Shown piece by piece: positions 6,659 through 14,263 of a stretch of DNA of 14,397 bases. The DNA is from Candidatus Zixiibacteriota bacterium (GTDB taxonomy: Bacteria > Zixibacteria > MSB-5A5 > GN15 > JAAZOE01), in the NCBI GenBank assembly GCA_012797915.1, contig JAAZOE010000465.1:1-14397 (forward strand), given 5' to 3'. The notes under the pieces are model-generated. The model worked only from the letters and a program-made list of their open reading frames with translations, ran no database searches and had not been told where the DNA came from. Numbering within the stretch: the first letter of the stretch is position 1; each line of letters opens with the position of its first letter. The translations under genes and the position numbers were made by a program.

Positions 6659-8815
6659 CTACGGACAGCACGGCGCCGGGCCGCCGCGGAAGACATAATT
6701 CACGATATAGACCGCATCGCCGACATTGATCGGACCGTCACAATTGGCATCCCCCGCCCCCAACGGCCCCGGCGCGGGACCGCCGCGGAAGACATAATTG
6801 ACGATATAGATCGCATCACCGACGTTGACGCTCCCGTCCCGGTTGGCGTCGCCGCAGAGGAAGTCGCAGGCATCGCCGATGCCGTCGCTGTTGGAATCGG
6901 CCTGTGTTGGGTTGAATTGCGAAGGGCAGTTGTCCAACGGACAGGTGTTCAAGGGGAAGCCGGGATCGCCGTACCCGTCTGCGTCAAAATCGGTGCAGAG
7001 ATCGCAGAGGTCGCCGGTAGCGTCGCCGTCGGCATCGGCCTGATCGGGATTTGAGGTCGACGGGCAGTTGTCGCAGTCGTCTCCGGCGCCGTCGCCGTCG
7101 AGATCGGCCTGGGAAGGGTTGGCGACGGCCGGACAATTATCGAGGGCGCAGGTATTGGCCGGATAGCCGGGATTGCCGAATCCGTCGCCGTCGGTGTCGG
7201 TGCAGAGGTCGCACACATCGCCGATTCCGTCGCCGTCGGCGTCCGCCTGATCGGCATTGGCCGCCGCCGGGCAGTTGTCGCAGCCGTCGGCGAGTCCATC
7301 CAGGTCGGCATCGAGATGGTCGTCATACCCCGGGCAAACATCGCAGGCATCGCCGACCCCGTCGCCGTCGGCATCGGTCTGGGTCGGATTGGCGACTCCC
7401 GGACAGTTATCTTCGTCATCGCAGACGCCGTCGACATCGGCATCGATACAATCCAGCGCGGCAAAATGCAGAAGCGAATCGCTCCCGGAAGCATATTGCC
7501 AACCGGTCATCCAGCCGCGGTCGGAAATATCATTGGCCCGGTACCCGTCCGGCACCCCTTCTCCCAGGCCGCTGACCGGCGTCGGGATACTCCACCCGGC
7601 GCCGCCGTCGTCGGTTCGTGAACTCCAGAGGCGGCCGTTCTTCATGAACGTACAGATAAATTCGTCACCGGCCACATGCGACAACCGGGGACGGCTTTCA
7701 CGGTCGCCGGTCGCGGCCACGGCGCTGAGATACTGCAGGCTGTCGACATCGCCCGAGGCCGTGCCCCAGCAGATGATATCGGTCGCCGTGCTGTCGACGC
7801 CGGCATAGACCTCGCCCACGATCAGCACCCGGCCGCTGTCGGCGGCGATAGCCGGGTAGCGCAAATGCTGGGTAAGCGTTTCGTACCGCAGGATGGCGGC
7901 GTCCGGTTGCAGGTCCCAGTCGTTCTGGAAATCCTGACGGATGAACAATTGCCACTGGCTGTCGGTCGCATTCCAGCGGTCATAGACGGCATACGTTTTC
8001 GATGTCTTCGGATCGATCGCCGCCGCCGTGGTCCGGCAGTCGGGGAAATTGGGGTACCAGCTCAACTGCATCAACCCGGCCGCGCTCAACTGGGAAAAGA
8101 TGTGCGGGGCATCGGCGATGGAGGTATCGGGATCGGTGTAACTCATCACAAGAGAGATCAGACCCCAGTTCCAGGACTGCTGATGATTGTCGGCGGCCAC
8201 GTCGCCGGCGCGCATGTCATGCCAGCCGGCGACGCTGTAGTCGTTCCAATAGCCGCCCCAGCTGTCCGGATCGAGGGCATCCACGAACTCCAGCAGGATG
8301 ACTCCGGCGCCGTTGAAGAAACTGCTCGGGGCCAGGTAGGTGCCGATAAAGGTCCGTCCGCTTCCCCAGTAGGCGACCGAGGGGTACGTCCCGCCGTAGA
8401 TATCGAAGGCACAGCAGCTGCTCCAGGTGGCGGCGGTATCGTCCGAGGCTTGCCAGTAGATGGTGCTGGGACCGAGACCGTTGCTGTAGTATTCGTATCC
8501 CAAAAGCAACGCGCCGTCGGCGGCCGCTCCCAGGGCGGGATGACGATACCATTCCATGGCCGATTTATCCTCGCCGGGCGCCGGCGCCGATGACTGCCAA
8601 TCGAACGGCGGGGCATCCTTGGTCCAGCGCTGTCCCATGACGGTCATCCGTTGCGGCTGGTCGGCAACCGGGATAATGACGGCGGCGGCGATGCCCCTGC
8701 GCGGGACTTCCGACGCCGATACTGCGTCCGCCAAACAACAGACCGCCACCGCGGCCGCCAGGAAAAATCCGGCCACGATCAATCGCCTGCGATCCATGAT
8801 ACTGTCAGTATTCAT
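6659..8815 (-). CDS. Secreted Asp-box beta-propeller, TSP3-array, dockerin-tailed protein
   Basis: A 718-residue exported protein. The signal peptide spans about 1-34 (three Arg, a hydrophobic core, then VSA before SE). Residues about 70-455 look like a sialidase/BNR-type beta-propeller. One clear Asp-box is present (TDDGGAGW) and one imperfect one (SDDTAATW). I see no convincing set of sialidase catalytic residues, so an enzyme activity is not claimed. Residues 458-653 are a Ca2+-binding TSP3 array (repeated DNCP, N-P-x-Q-x-D-x-D-x-DG, GDxCD), including a duplicated unit of 69 residues. Residues 654-718 are two dockerin-like repeats (GDANRDGSVNVGDAIYI and GDANCDGPINVGDAVYI), each ending YVFRGGPAP, then CCP at the terminus. 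The ATG at 8815 is chosen over the longer frame because AAGGG lies seven bases upstream and a signal peptide follows directly. It has its own promoter and terminator. The C-terminal modules closely match those of the neighbouring VCBS protein, suggesting gene-module duplication and a shared localisation route. Confidence 0.9.
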   Translation of the reverse strand: MNTDSIMDRRRLIVAGFFLAAAVAVCCLADAVSASEVPRRGIAAAVIIPVADQPQRMTVMGQRWTKDAPPFDWQSSAPAPGEDKSAMEWYRHPALGAAADGALLLGYEYYSNGLGPSTIYWQASDDTAATWSSCCAFDIYGGTYPSVAYWGSGRTFIGTYLAPSSFFNGAGVILLEFVDALDPDSWGGYWNDYSVAGWHDMRAGDVAADNHQQSWNWGLISLVMSYTDPDTSIADAPHIFSQLSAAGLMQLSWYPNFPDCRTTAAAIDPKTSKTYAVYDRWNATDSQWQLFIRQDFQNDWDLQPDAAILRYETLTQHLRYPAIAADSGRVLIVGEVYAGVDSTATDIICWGTASGDVDSLQYLSAVAATGDRESRPRLSHVAGDEFICTFMKNGRLWSSRTDDGGAGWSIPTPVSGLGEGVPDGYRANDISDRGWMTGWQYASGSDSLLHFAALDCIDADVDGVCDDEDNCPGVANPTQTDADGDGVGDACDVCPGYDDHLDADLDGLADGCDNCPAAANADQADADGDGIGDVCDLCTDTDGDGFGNPGYPANTCALDNCPAVANPSQADLDGDGAGDDCDNCPSTSNPDQADADGDATGDLCDLCTDFDADGYGDPGFPLNTCPLDNCPSQFNPTQADSNSDGIGDACDFLCGDANRDGSVNVGDAIYIVNYVFRGGPAPGPLGAGDANCDGPINVGDAVYIVNYVFRGGPAPCCP
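6857..7444 (-). repeat. TSP3 coding tandem-repeat array
   Basis: About 590 bp of degenerate in-frame repeats encode the TSP3 array. The clearest higher-order unit starts at CDLCTDTDGDG and recurs 207 bp later as CDLCTDFDADG. The repeats vary at the DNA level but keep the Asp/Asn/Cys pattern, as expected of a Ca2+-binding rod. Confidence 0.8.
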
Positions 8816-8940
8816 AGTACCGCCCTTCTCCCGTGCGGGTAAAAAGCAGATAATCGTCGAAAAATGCCCGCCCCCCCTGGGCAAGTGCAGTCCGGATCCC
8901 CGACTCCCTGGGGTAATCCTGCATATGGTCACTCATGGAT

Positions 8941-8969
8941 AGTATAGGCATTGCCGCCGACTTCGTCAA
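8941..8969 (-). promoter_or_regulatory. Strong sigma70-like promoter of the 718-residue protein gene
   Basis: TTGACG (8969-8964), a 17-base spacer and TATACT (8946-8941): five of six matches in each box. The predicted start is near 8934, giving a leader of about 120 nt. The leader contains a GC-rich hairpin (8865-8883) followed by TTTT, which resembles a weak terminator or attenuator. This promoter makes the gene independent of the RNA unit upstream. Confidence 0.65.
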
Positions 8970-8985
8970 CCGGTTTCCGCCGGTC

Positions 8986-9019
8986 AAAAAAATACCCCCT
9001 TGGCTTTCGGCCAAGGGGG
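8986..9019 (-). terminator. Intrinsic terminator of the small RNA unit
   Basis: A perfect ten-base stem (9019-9010 with 9004-8995) has a five-base loop. On the minus strand TATTTTTTT follows, with seven consecutive T (8992-8986). On the plus strand there is no T tract, so the orientation is clear. Confidence 0.9.
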
Positions 9020-9116
9020 AAGAGAAACTTAAGTAGTTGTCATGTAAGGCAGCCTTCACTGTCGCATCACGCGGCGGGAACACTCTCCATAGTTCCCCCA
9101 AAGCTCACCTTACATG
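8986..9116 (-). ncRNA. Orphan structured small RNA (or riboswitch-like leader), about 130 nt
   Basis: No protein fits here, yet the minus strand has a full transcription unit: a promoter at 9148-9120, a predicted start at about 9113-9115 and an intrinsic terminator at 9019-8986. Between them is a long closing stem P1 (9108-9116 with 9041-9049, nine bp, perfect), a 2x1 internal loop and a continuing stem P2 (9100-9105 with 9051-9056). Inside is hairpin P3 (GGGAAC/GTTCCC, 9092-9097 with 9076-9081) with loop TATGGAGAGT, then a weaker hairpin around 9061-9075. A single-stranded, pyrimidine-rich tail leads to the terminator. The transcript start lies at the base of P1, as in free-standing structured RNAs. 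I checked it by eye against tmRNA, SRP RNA, 6S and common riboswitch consensus motifs and saw no match. The P3 loop holds AUGGA, which fits the CsrA/RsmA ANGGA pattern. Function is unknown. Confidence 0.6.
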
Positions 9117-9119
9117 AGA

Positions 9120-9148
9120 AATATCGAACCCTTTCTGATATTTGTCAA
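9120..9148 (-). promoter_or_regulatory. Sigma70-like promoter of the small RNA
   Basis: Perfect TTGACA (9148-9143), exactly 17 bases, then GATATT (9125-9120; four of six matches). The predicted +1 is about 9113, within the first bases of the P1 stem. It resembles the respiratory-operon promoter (both have CTTGACAA... and CGATATT). Confidence 0.7.
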
Positions 9149-9266
9149 GCCAAAAAAGATTTCCGGCCGAAAAATCCGCACCGGCAGCGGGGCCTCATCC
9201 CCATATTCCTATCGACATATATCAGGATCGATTTTCCGCCGTCGCCCGCCCCCTGCGATATACCAC

Positions 9267-9295
9267 TTGCCCGACAGCTTATGGGGGATTATCTT
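9267..9295 (+). promoter_or_regulatory. Candidate promoter of the OPT transporter gene
   Basis: TTGCCC (9267-9272), 17 bases, TATCTT (9290-9295): four of six matches in each box, correct spacing, about 85 bases before the start codon. It is only a moderate match. The surrounding stretch 9149-9379 holds no gene I can support. Confidence 0.35.
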
Positions 9296-9379
9296 GGGAT
9301 TCAATGCCTTTTTCGGAACGATGGCCGTTCGAAGTCCGCCGGACGGCGGTCGGTTCCGCCGCCTGATGGGAGAACGCGC

Positions 9380-11242
9380 ATGAGCGACAGCCAGCCGCAC
9401 GACCCGCCGTCCGCCGCCGAAAAGCCACTCACCCCCGAGGAAAAAGAACTGCACTGGTACCGCACCGTCTACCAGGGGGACAGCATGCCCCAGTTGACCG
9501 TTCGGGCGGTGATCATGGGGGCTTTCCTGGGGATGTTCATGTCTCTATCCAACCTCTATGTCGGCCTGAAAACCGGCTGGGGGCTGGGCGTGGCCATCAC
9601 CGCCTGTATCCTGTCCTATTCCATCTATCGCACGCTGATGGCGGTCTTCCCGAAATTCTTCCGGACCGAGATGTCGATCCTGGAGAACAACTGTATGCAA
9701 TCGACCGCCTCCTCCGCCGGTTATTCCACCGGCGGGACCATGGTCTCCGGGGTCTCGGCCTATCTGCTCGTCACCGGTCATCACATGGCCTGGCCCATCC
9801 TGACGGTGTGGATATTTTTCCTGGCCGTACTGGGTGTCTCCATCGCCATCCCGATGAAGCGGCAGATGATCAACGTCGAGCAATTGAAATTCCCCAGCGG
9901 GACGGCCGCCGCGGAAACGCTCAGGAGTCTCCATTCCAAAGGGGGCGAGGCGGTCAGGAAGGCCCGGTCGCTTGGTCTGGCCGGCTTGGGCGGGGCGATC
10001 CTGGCCTGGTTCCGCGATGGCGGTAAACCGTTCGCCATCCCCGCCTCAATTCCATTCCCCGGCCGTATCGGCGGCATTCCCCTGGACCAATGGACAATCA
10101 ATTTCGACATGAGCGCCGTCATGGTCGCCGCCGGGGCCATCATCGGCTGGAAGACCGGCTGGTCGATGCTTCTGGGCGCCTTCGTCAACTATGCCGTCCT
10201 CGCGCCCAGGATGCTCGACGTCGGCGCCCTGACGTCCGACCATCTCGGTTTTCGCGGCATCGTCGCCTGGAGCACCTGGACCGGAGCCTCGATCATGGTC
10301 ACCTCCGCCCTGCTGGCCTTCGCCTTCCAATGGAAAACGGTTCACCGGGCGCTTCGCGGTATTGCCGCCATTTTCCGCAAAGACTCTCTGGTCGGCAAAG
10401 ACGATCCCATCGAACGGATCGAAGTCCCTGCCTCGTGGTTTTTGACCGGCTCCATCCTGGGCGGCCTCGGCTGCATCGCCATACTCTACTGGGCCTTCGG
10501 CACGTCGATCCTCATGGGCGTAGTGGCAGTGGTGATGGCCTTCCTGCTGGCCATCGTCTGCTGTCGGGCCACCGGCGAGACCGACATCACCCCCGTGGGC
10601 GCGATGGGTAAAATCACGCAGTTGCTTTTCGGCGTCCTCGCTCCATCGAATATGACCACCAACCTGATGACCGCCAGCGTCACCGCCGGCGGGGCAGATT
10701 CCTCGGCCGACCTTTTGACCGACCTCAAGAGCGGGTACCTGCTGGGAGCCAATCCGCGCAAGCAATTCATCGCCCAGTTTTTGGGCATCTTCGCCGGCGT
10801 GCTGGTCGTTATCCCGGCCTTTTATCTGCTGATACCCGATGCCGCCTCATTGGGAACCGACCGCTGGCCCGCGCCGGCGGCGCAGGTTTGGGCGGCGGTG
10901 GCCCGGCTTTTGGGCGGCGGCTTCATGGCCCTGCATCCCACCGCCCGGCTGGGACTTCTGATCGGTGGTTTGATCGGTATCATCCTGCCGTTGCTGGAAA
11001 GAGCCTTTCCGAAAGCGAAATCCTTTATCCCATCACCGATGGGCCTGGGGTTGGCGATGGTGATTCCTTTTTACAATTCACTGTCGATGTTCATCGGCGC
11101 CGGCATCGCCACCATTTTGGAGAAAAAGAAGCCGGTGATGGCCGAGATATATATTATCCCGGTCGCCTCCGGCCTCATCGCCGGCGAATCGATCATGGGG
11201 ATCGCCGTGGCGCTGTTAAGCGCGGGCGGTATTCTGGGATAA
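9380..11242 (+). CDS. OPT-family oligopeptide transporter
   Basis: A 620-residue polytopic inner-membrane protein with about 14-16 hydrophobic segments, a typical length for bacterial OPT transporters. These are proton-coupled importers of short peptides or, in some branches, metal chelates. Family hallmarks include NLYVGLKTGWGLG at about 58-70, the conserved ENNCMQSTASSAGYSTGG block at about 102-119, a later TGETDITPVGAMGKITQ segment and the C-terminal PFYNSLSMFIGAG. The start is the ATG at 9380, with GGGAG seven bases upstream, followed by a short hydrophilic N-terminus. The open frame extends 143 codons further upstream but runs through the divergent promoter and RNA region and is not coding. 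It is monocistronic, divergent from the small RNA and convergent with the ABC permeases. The substrate cannot be read from the sequence. Confidence 0.93.
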   Translation: MSDSQPHDPPSAAEKPLTPEEKELHWYRTVYQGDSMPQLTVRAVIMGAFLGMFMSLSNLYVGLKTGWGLGVAITACILSYSIYRTLMAVFPKFFRTEMSILENNCMQSTASSAGYSTGGTMVSGVSAYLLVTGHHMAWPILTVWIFFLAVLGVSIAIPMKRQMINVEQLKFPSGTAAAETLRSLHSKGGEAVRKARSLGLAGLGGAILAWFRDGGKPFAIPASIPFPGRIGGIPLDQWTINFDMSAVMVAAGAIIGWKTGWSMLLGAFVNYAVLAPRMLDVGALTSDHLGFRGIVAWSTWTGASIMVTSALLAFAFQWKTVHRALRGIAAIFRKDSLVGKDDPIERIEVPASWFLTGSILGGLGCIAILYWAFGTSILMGVVAVVMAFLLAIVCCRATGETDITPVGAMGKITQLLFGVLAPSNMTTNLMTASVTAGGADSSADLLTDLKSGYLLGANPRKQFIAQFLGIFAGVLVVIPAFYLLIPDAASLGTDRWPAPAAQVWAAVARLLGGGFMALHPTARLGLLIGGLIGIILPLLERAFPKAKSFIPSPMGLGLAMVIPFYNSLSMFIGAGIATILEKKKPVMAEIYIIPVASGLIAGESIMGIAVALLSAGGILG

Positions 11243-11270
11243 CGATTCTCTTACCATGTCAGTTTTCAGA

Positions 11271-11297
11271 CACCCTCAAGCCAAAAGCTTGAGGGTG
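11271..11297. repeat. Perfect 11-bp palindrome in the convergent intergenic region
   Basis: CACCCTCAAGC-caaaa-GCTTGAGGGTG, 28 bases past the OPT stop codon. The stem is strong, but neither strand has a following T tract. It is therefore either a non-canonical terminator or a dispersed REP-like palindrome. Confidence 0.6.
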
Positions 11298-11316
11298 CCA
11301 CCCATACTGTGCGCGA

Positions 11317-11331
11317 TCCGCCTGCGGCGGA
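11317..11331. repeat. Short GC palindrome
   Basis: TCCGCC-tgc-GGCGGA, a six-base stem with a three-base loop, the middle of three palindromes between the convergent genes. This core is common in REP-like elements of GC-rich genomes. No second copy is seen in this window. Confidence 0.4.
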
Positions 11332-11356
11332 CTCCATCCGGCCGGAGGCTGTTTCG

Positions 11357-11381
11357 GTGGCCCGGGATTATTCCGGGCCAC
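11357..11381. terminator. Palindrome, possible bidirectional terminator of convergent genes
   Basis: GTGGCCCGG-gattatt-CCGGGCCAC: a perfect nine-base stem 25 bases past the stop codon of the second ABC permease. There is no U tract on either side, so calling it a terminator rests mainly on position between two gene ends. Confidence 0.4.
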
Positions 11382-11406
11382 GTCTATGGTCAGTCGCACC
11401 CCTGCG

Positions 11407-12825
11407 CTACCGCACGTCATAGCGGAGAAATCTCACGAACGCCCCGCCGAAAGCGATCAGGCTTCCCAATACCAATACGGCGATATCGACCATCACCTCG
11501 GCCAGGGCATGTCCCAGACTGAACGTCGGCGGCACGAATCGGGGCAGTTCGCCGGGATCGATGGCCCCCATTTCGCGCGGCATGGCGATGGCGATTCCGG
11601 TCTCGCTGGAAGCCGAAATCTGAATGCCCTGCGGACCCGATTCGCCGCTTTTCTTTTCGACGTAGGCGCGGAATTCCTCTCTGTTGATCGCCGCGGCCTC
11701 TTCGTATCGGTCCTTCACGTCCGGATCGCTTCCGGCGATGGCCATGGCGGCCAGATAATAGGCCGCCGGCGGCGATATCCGCGCCAGCGAAAACGCCAGC
11801 CGCTCCTGCGCCGCCCGCAGGCGACGGACGTCTTCATTGACCCGGGCGTCATTCTGAGCGATATCCCGGTCGGATTCGTTGCGCAGGGAATCGAGCATGT
11901 TCATGCTCAAGCCGCCGCCGTAGGAGCCGGACTGCGAGGCCATCTCGGTCAACTGTTTGACGAACTGGTCTTGCCGCTCCTTGGCGAAGGCGTCGCGGAT
12001 GCCGGCGGTCTCGGCCGCCGAAGGCACCGGGGCGATCCGGGCCGCAGCGGCGGTCCCCGCCCGAGGGATAATCATGACCAGCGCCACCCAGGCCGACAAG
12101 GCCAACAGGAAGGAAACCGACGGCCGCCGCGACAGCGTGGAAAAGAACAGCCCCAGCATGATGAAAAAGGTGAACAGCAACAGCGACAACCCGCCCAGCG
12201 CCGCCAGGCGCAGGAAATGACCGAATCCCAGAGGCACCCCGGCGACCACGACGATCAGCACGCTGAGAAGAATCGGGATCGTCAGGGGCACGGCCAGGCC
12301 CAGCCAGGCCCCGGCGCATTTGGCCAGCAGATAGGTGGCGCGGGGGACGTTGTTGGCGAACACCAGCCGCAGCGTCCCGTCCTCCCGTTCTCCGCTGACG
12401 GCATCGAAGGTGAACAGGATGGCGAACAGCGACAGCACGACCAGAATGATGAAGGCAAAGTCGATCGCCCGGAAAACGGCGAAAATGGTGTCCTCTGCGT
12501 AGGTGCTGCCGCCGAGTAACGGGACGGCGTCCATGGATATCAGAGCCCAGCGGCCGACGTCGTAGGTCACCCCGGAGACGAAGATCTGCATCGGATCCGG
12601 TTCGCGGAACGCCTTCGTCTGCAGCCGCATCAGGTTCGGCGTTTGCCGAATGGTCTGCTCGTTGAGTTGCCCGGCCGCCTGATGCTGTTTGACCGCCGCC
12701 CGGTATTCGCGAAGGCCGACGGAAACGCTCAACAGGAGCAACAGCGAGCAGACGGCGAAGGTGGCGACGAATTTCGGGCTGAGCAGGATGGCCCGAATCT
12801 CTTTGGAAACCAAGGTACCGAACAT
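11407..12825 (-). CDS. ABC-2 type permease, second of tandem pair
   Basis: A 472-residue inner-membrane permease of an ABC-2 type exporter. An N-terminal helix at about 19-38 is followed by an outside loop. A helix then leads to the ABC-2 hallmark SGEREDGTLRL (144-154), which contacts the ATPase, followed by VPRATYLLAK and further helices. SRRPSVSFLLAL and VMIIPR lead into a second large hydrophilic, charged, partly helical domain at about 255-380. A final helix ends FLRYDVR. The layout, with large extracytoplasmic insertions, resembles the DUF3526 group of ABC-2 proteins. The ATG at 12825 is chosen over the longer frame because it aligns exactly with the paralogue's start. GGAG lies 11 bases upstream, a somewhat long spacing. 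The gene begins 19 bases after the paralogue ends. The transported substrate is unknown. Confidence 0.88.
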   Translation of the reverse strand: MFGTLVSKEIRAILLSPKFVATFAVCSLLLLLSVSVGLREYRAAVKQHQAAGQLNEQTIRQTPNLMRLQTKAFREPDPMQIFVSGVTYDVGRWALISMDAVPLLGGSTYAEDTIFAVFRAIDFAFIILVVLSLFAILFTFDAVSGEREDGTLRLVFANNVPRATYLLAKCAGAWLGLAVPLTIPILLSVLIVVVAGVPLGFGHFLRLAALGGLSLLLFTFFIMLGLFFSTLSRRPSVSFLLALSAWVALVMIIPRAGTAAAARIAPVPSAAETAGIRDAFAKERQDQFVKQLTEMASQSGSYGGGLSMNMLDSLRNESDRDIAQNDARVNEDVRRLRAAQERLAFSLARISPPAAYYLAAMAIAGSDPDVKDRYEEAAAINREEFRAYVEKKSGESGPQGIQISASSETGIAIAMPREMGAIDPGELPRFVPPTFSLGHALAEVMVDIAVLVLGSLIAFGGAFVRFLRYDVR

Positions 12826-12844
12826 AGGTAAGCCGTCTCCTTTC

Positions 12845-14263
12845 TCACCGCAAGTCGTACCGTAAAAAACCAATCCAGGCGGCGGCGAAAAACAGCATAG
12901 TCGCCACCATCAGCAGTCCGATATCGACGACGGCCGCGCCGAAGGCGGCCGCAGGCGGAATCGGTGTGTACGTGAAGGCCGGAATCTCCTGCAAATTAAT
13001 CGGGGTCGCTGCCGGCTCTTCCCCGCCGGCAGTGACTTTGATCCGGACCATCCGGCCGCCCGGGATACCGCCGCTTTTCTGCTGGATGAAATCGGCGAAC
13101 GCCTTTTGATACCCGGTCGCCTCGGCCAGGAAATTATCCTCCGTTCCCAGCGAGGTGCCGGCCAGCGTCGCCATGGCCAGCGACAGCGAGGCCGCCGGCG
13201 AAACGCGGGCAAAGGCCAGCGCCAGGGCCTGCCGTTGCCGCAGGCGATTGGTTCGTTCCTCGTTCAGCCGCCCCGAAAACTCCTTCATCTTCCGATCCCG
13301 TTCGTCGGCGATCGAGGACATGAACGTATTCAACTCCTCCATCGCCGCCTGAATGTCGCCGCTGGCGGTGGAGGTGAAGCCGACGATCTTGTCGCGATCC
13401 TCCTGCCAAAGCTGGCCGCTGAAGGCGGCCTTCTGCGACCCCATTTCGTCCATTGTCGGGACGGCCACCGCCCGGCCCGCCAACAGCACCGAGGCCCGGG
13501 GGATAATCATCACCGCCGCCACCCAAATCACCAGCGCCAGGAGAAAAGAAGTGGAGCTTCGGCGCGTGAACACCGACACCATCACCGCCAGGGCCAGAAA
13601 AACCGAACAGTACAACAAGCCGGTGGCGATAATCAGCGCCAGCCGTCCCCAATCCTGGCCGCTCAGGGGCATCCCATACAGCATGAGGATGCCGCATCCC
13701 AGGGCGATGGCGCCCACCAGCGGCAGAACCAGCGCCGCCAGCGACCCGATCAACTTGCCGAGGATGTAGGTCGCGCGGGGGACGGCATTGGCGAAGGTCA
13801 ACCGCAACGTCCCCCGTTCCTTTTCCCCGCTGATGGCATCGTATCCCAGCATGATCGCGAACAGCGACAGGATGACCTGAAACAGAAACTCGAGGTCCAG
13901 CAGGCGGAACGACGCCAGCACCGGTTCCTGGGCATACCTGCTCCCCTCGGGCTGCAATTCCCCCCGGGCCGCCACCTCGATCGTCCCGCCGATATCGTTG
14001 GATACCCCGGCCACCAGAGCGGCCAGCGGTTCCGGCGGCAACAAGGCCCGCATATCACTGACGGCGTCCCATTCGGTCGTCCCTTCGTATCGCAACAGAT
14101 TCTCCCGTTGCGCTGCCTCGTACTGGGCGCGGGCGTTGCGATAGTTGGCCGCCCCCGAATAGAAGGACAACAGGACCAGCGCGACGCAGACCGCGAAGGT
14201 GATGATGAACTTGGTCGAGCCGATGATGTCCCGGATTTCCTTTTCGATCAATACCTTCAGCAT
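12845..14263 (-). CDS. ABC-2 type permease, first of tandem pair
   Basis: A 472-residue paralogue of the next gene, identical in length and alignable end to end. Shared features are KEIR and KF-xx-TFAVC near the start, AGV/SGV-xx-D at about 85-90, SLFAI, SGEKERGTLRL (145-155), VPRATYLLGK-type sequence, RRSSTSFLLAL, VMIIPRA, ARVSP and the terminal GFLRYDLR. Together with its neighbour it probably forms a heterodimeric membrane channel driven by the ATPase encoded just upstream. It has large extracytoplasmic regions at about 40-125 and 260-385, the latter rich in charged residues and possibly coiled coil. The ATG at 14263 has AGGAG eight bases upstream and overlaps the end of the ATPase gene by seven bases, indicating coupled translation. 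The substrate is unknown. Confidence 0.9.
   Translation of the reverse strand: MLKVLIEKEIRDIIGSTKFIITFAVCVALVLLSFYSGAANYRNARAQYEAAQRENLLRYEGTTEWDAVSDMRALLPPEPLAALVAGVSNDIGGTIEVAARGELQPEGSRYAQEPVLASFRLLDLEFLFQVILSLFAIMLGYDAISGEKERGTLRLTFANAVPRATYILGKLIGSLAALVLPLVGAIALGCGILMLYGMPLSGQDWGRLALIIATGLLYCSVFLALAVMVSVFTRRSSTSFLLALVIWVAAVMIIPRASVLLAGRAVAVPTMDEMGSQKAAFSGQLWQEDRDKIVGFTSTASGDIQAAMEELNTFMSSIADERDRKMKEFSGRLNEERTNRLRQRQALALAFARVSPAASLSLAMATLAGTSLGTEDNFLAEATGYQKAFADFIQQKSGGIPGGRMVRIKVTAGGEEPAATPINLQEIPAFTYTPIPPAAAFGAAVVDIGLLMVATMLFFAAAWIGFLRYDLR

Noticed and set aside
6857..7444. Regular repeats that might suggest a CRISPR array or minisatellite
   Set aside because: The repeats stay in frame, encode the TSP3 Asp/Asn/Cys pattern and differ at the DNA level, with no identical repeat/spacer structure.
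3790..8815. Cellulosome component interpretation of the dockerin tails
   Set aside because: No cohesin, glycoside hydrolase or scaffoldin is visible, and the passengers are VCBS and Asp-box proteins. The dockerin-like tail alone does not support a cellulosome.
8805..9101. 98-codon minus-strand frame in the divergent region
   Set aside because: It crosses the terminator with its T tract and the promoter of the 718-residue protein gene. The peptide has no protein-like pattern.
8951..9379. Upstream extension of the OPT transporter frame by 143 codons
   Set aside because: It runs through the terminator hairpin and small RNA region and is not similar to transporter sequence. The ATG at 9380 has a good ribosome site and starts a normal-length OPT protein.
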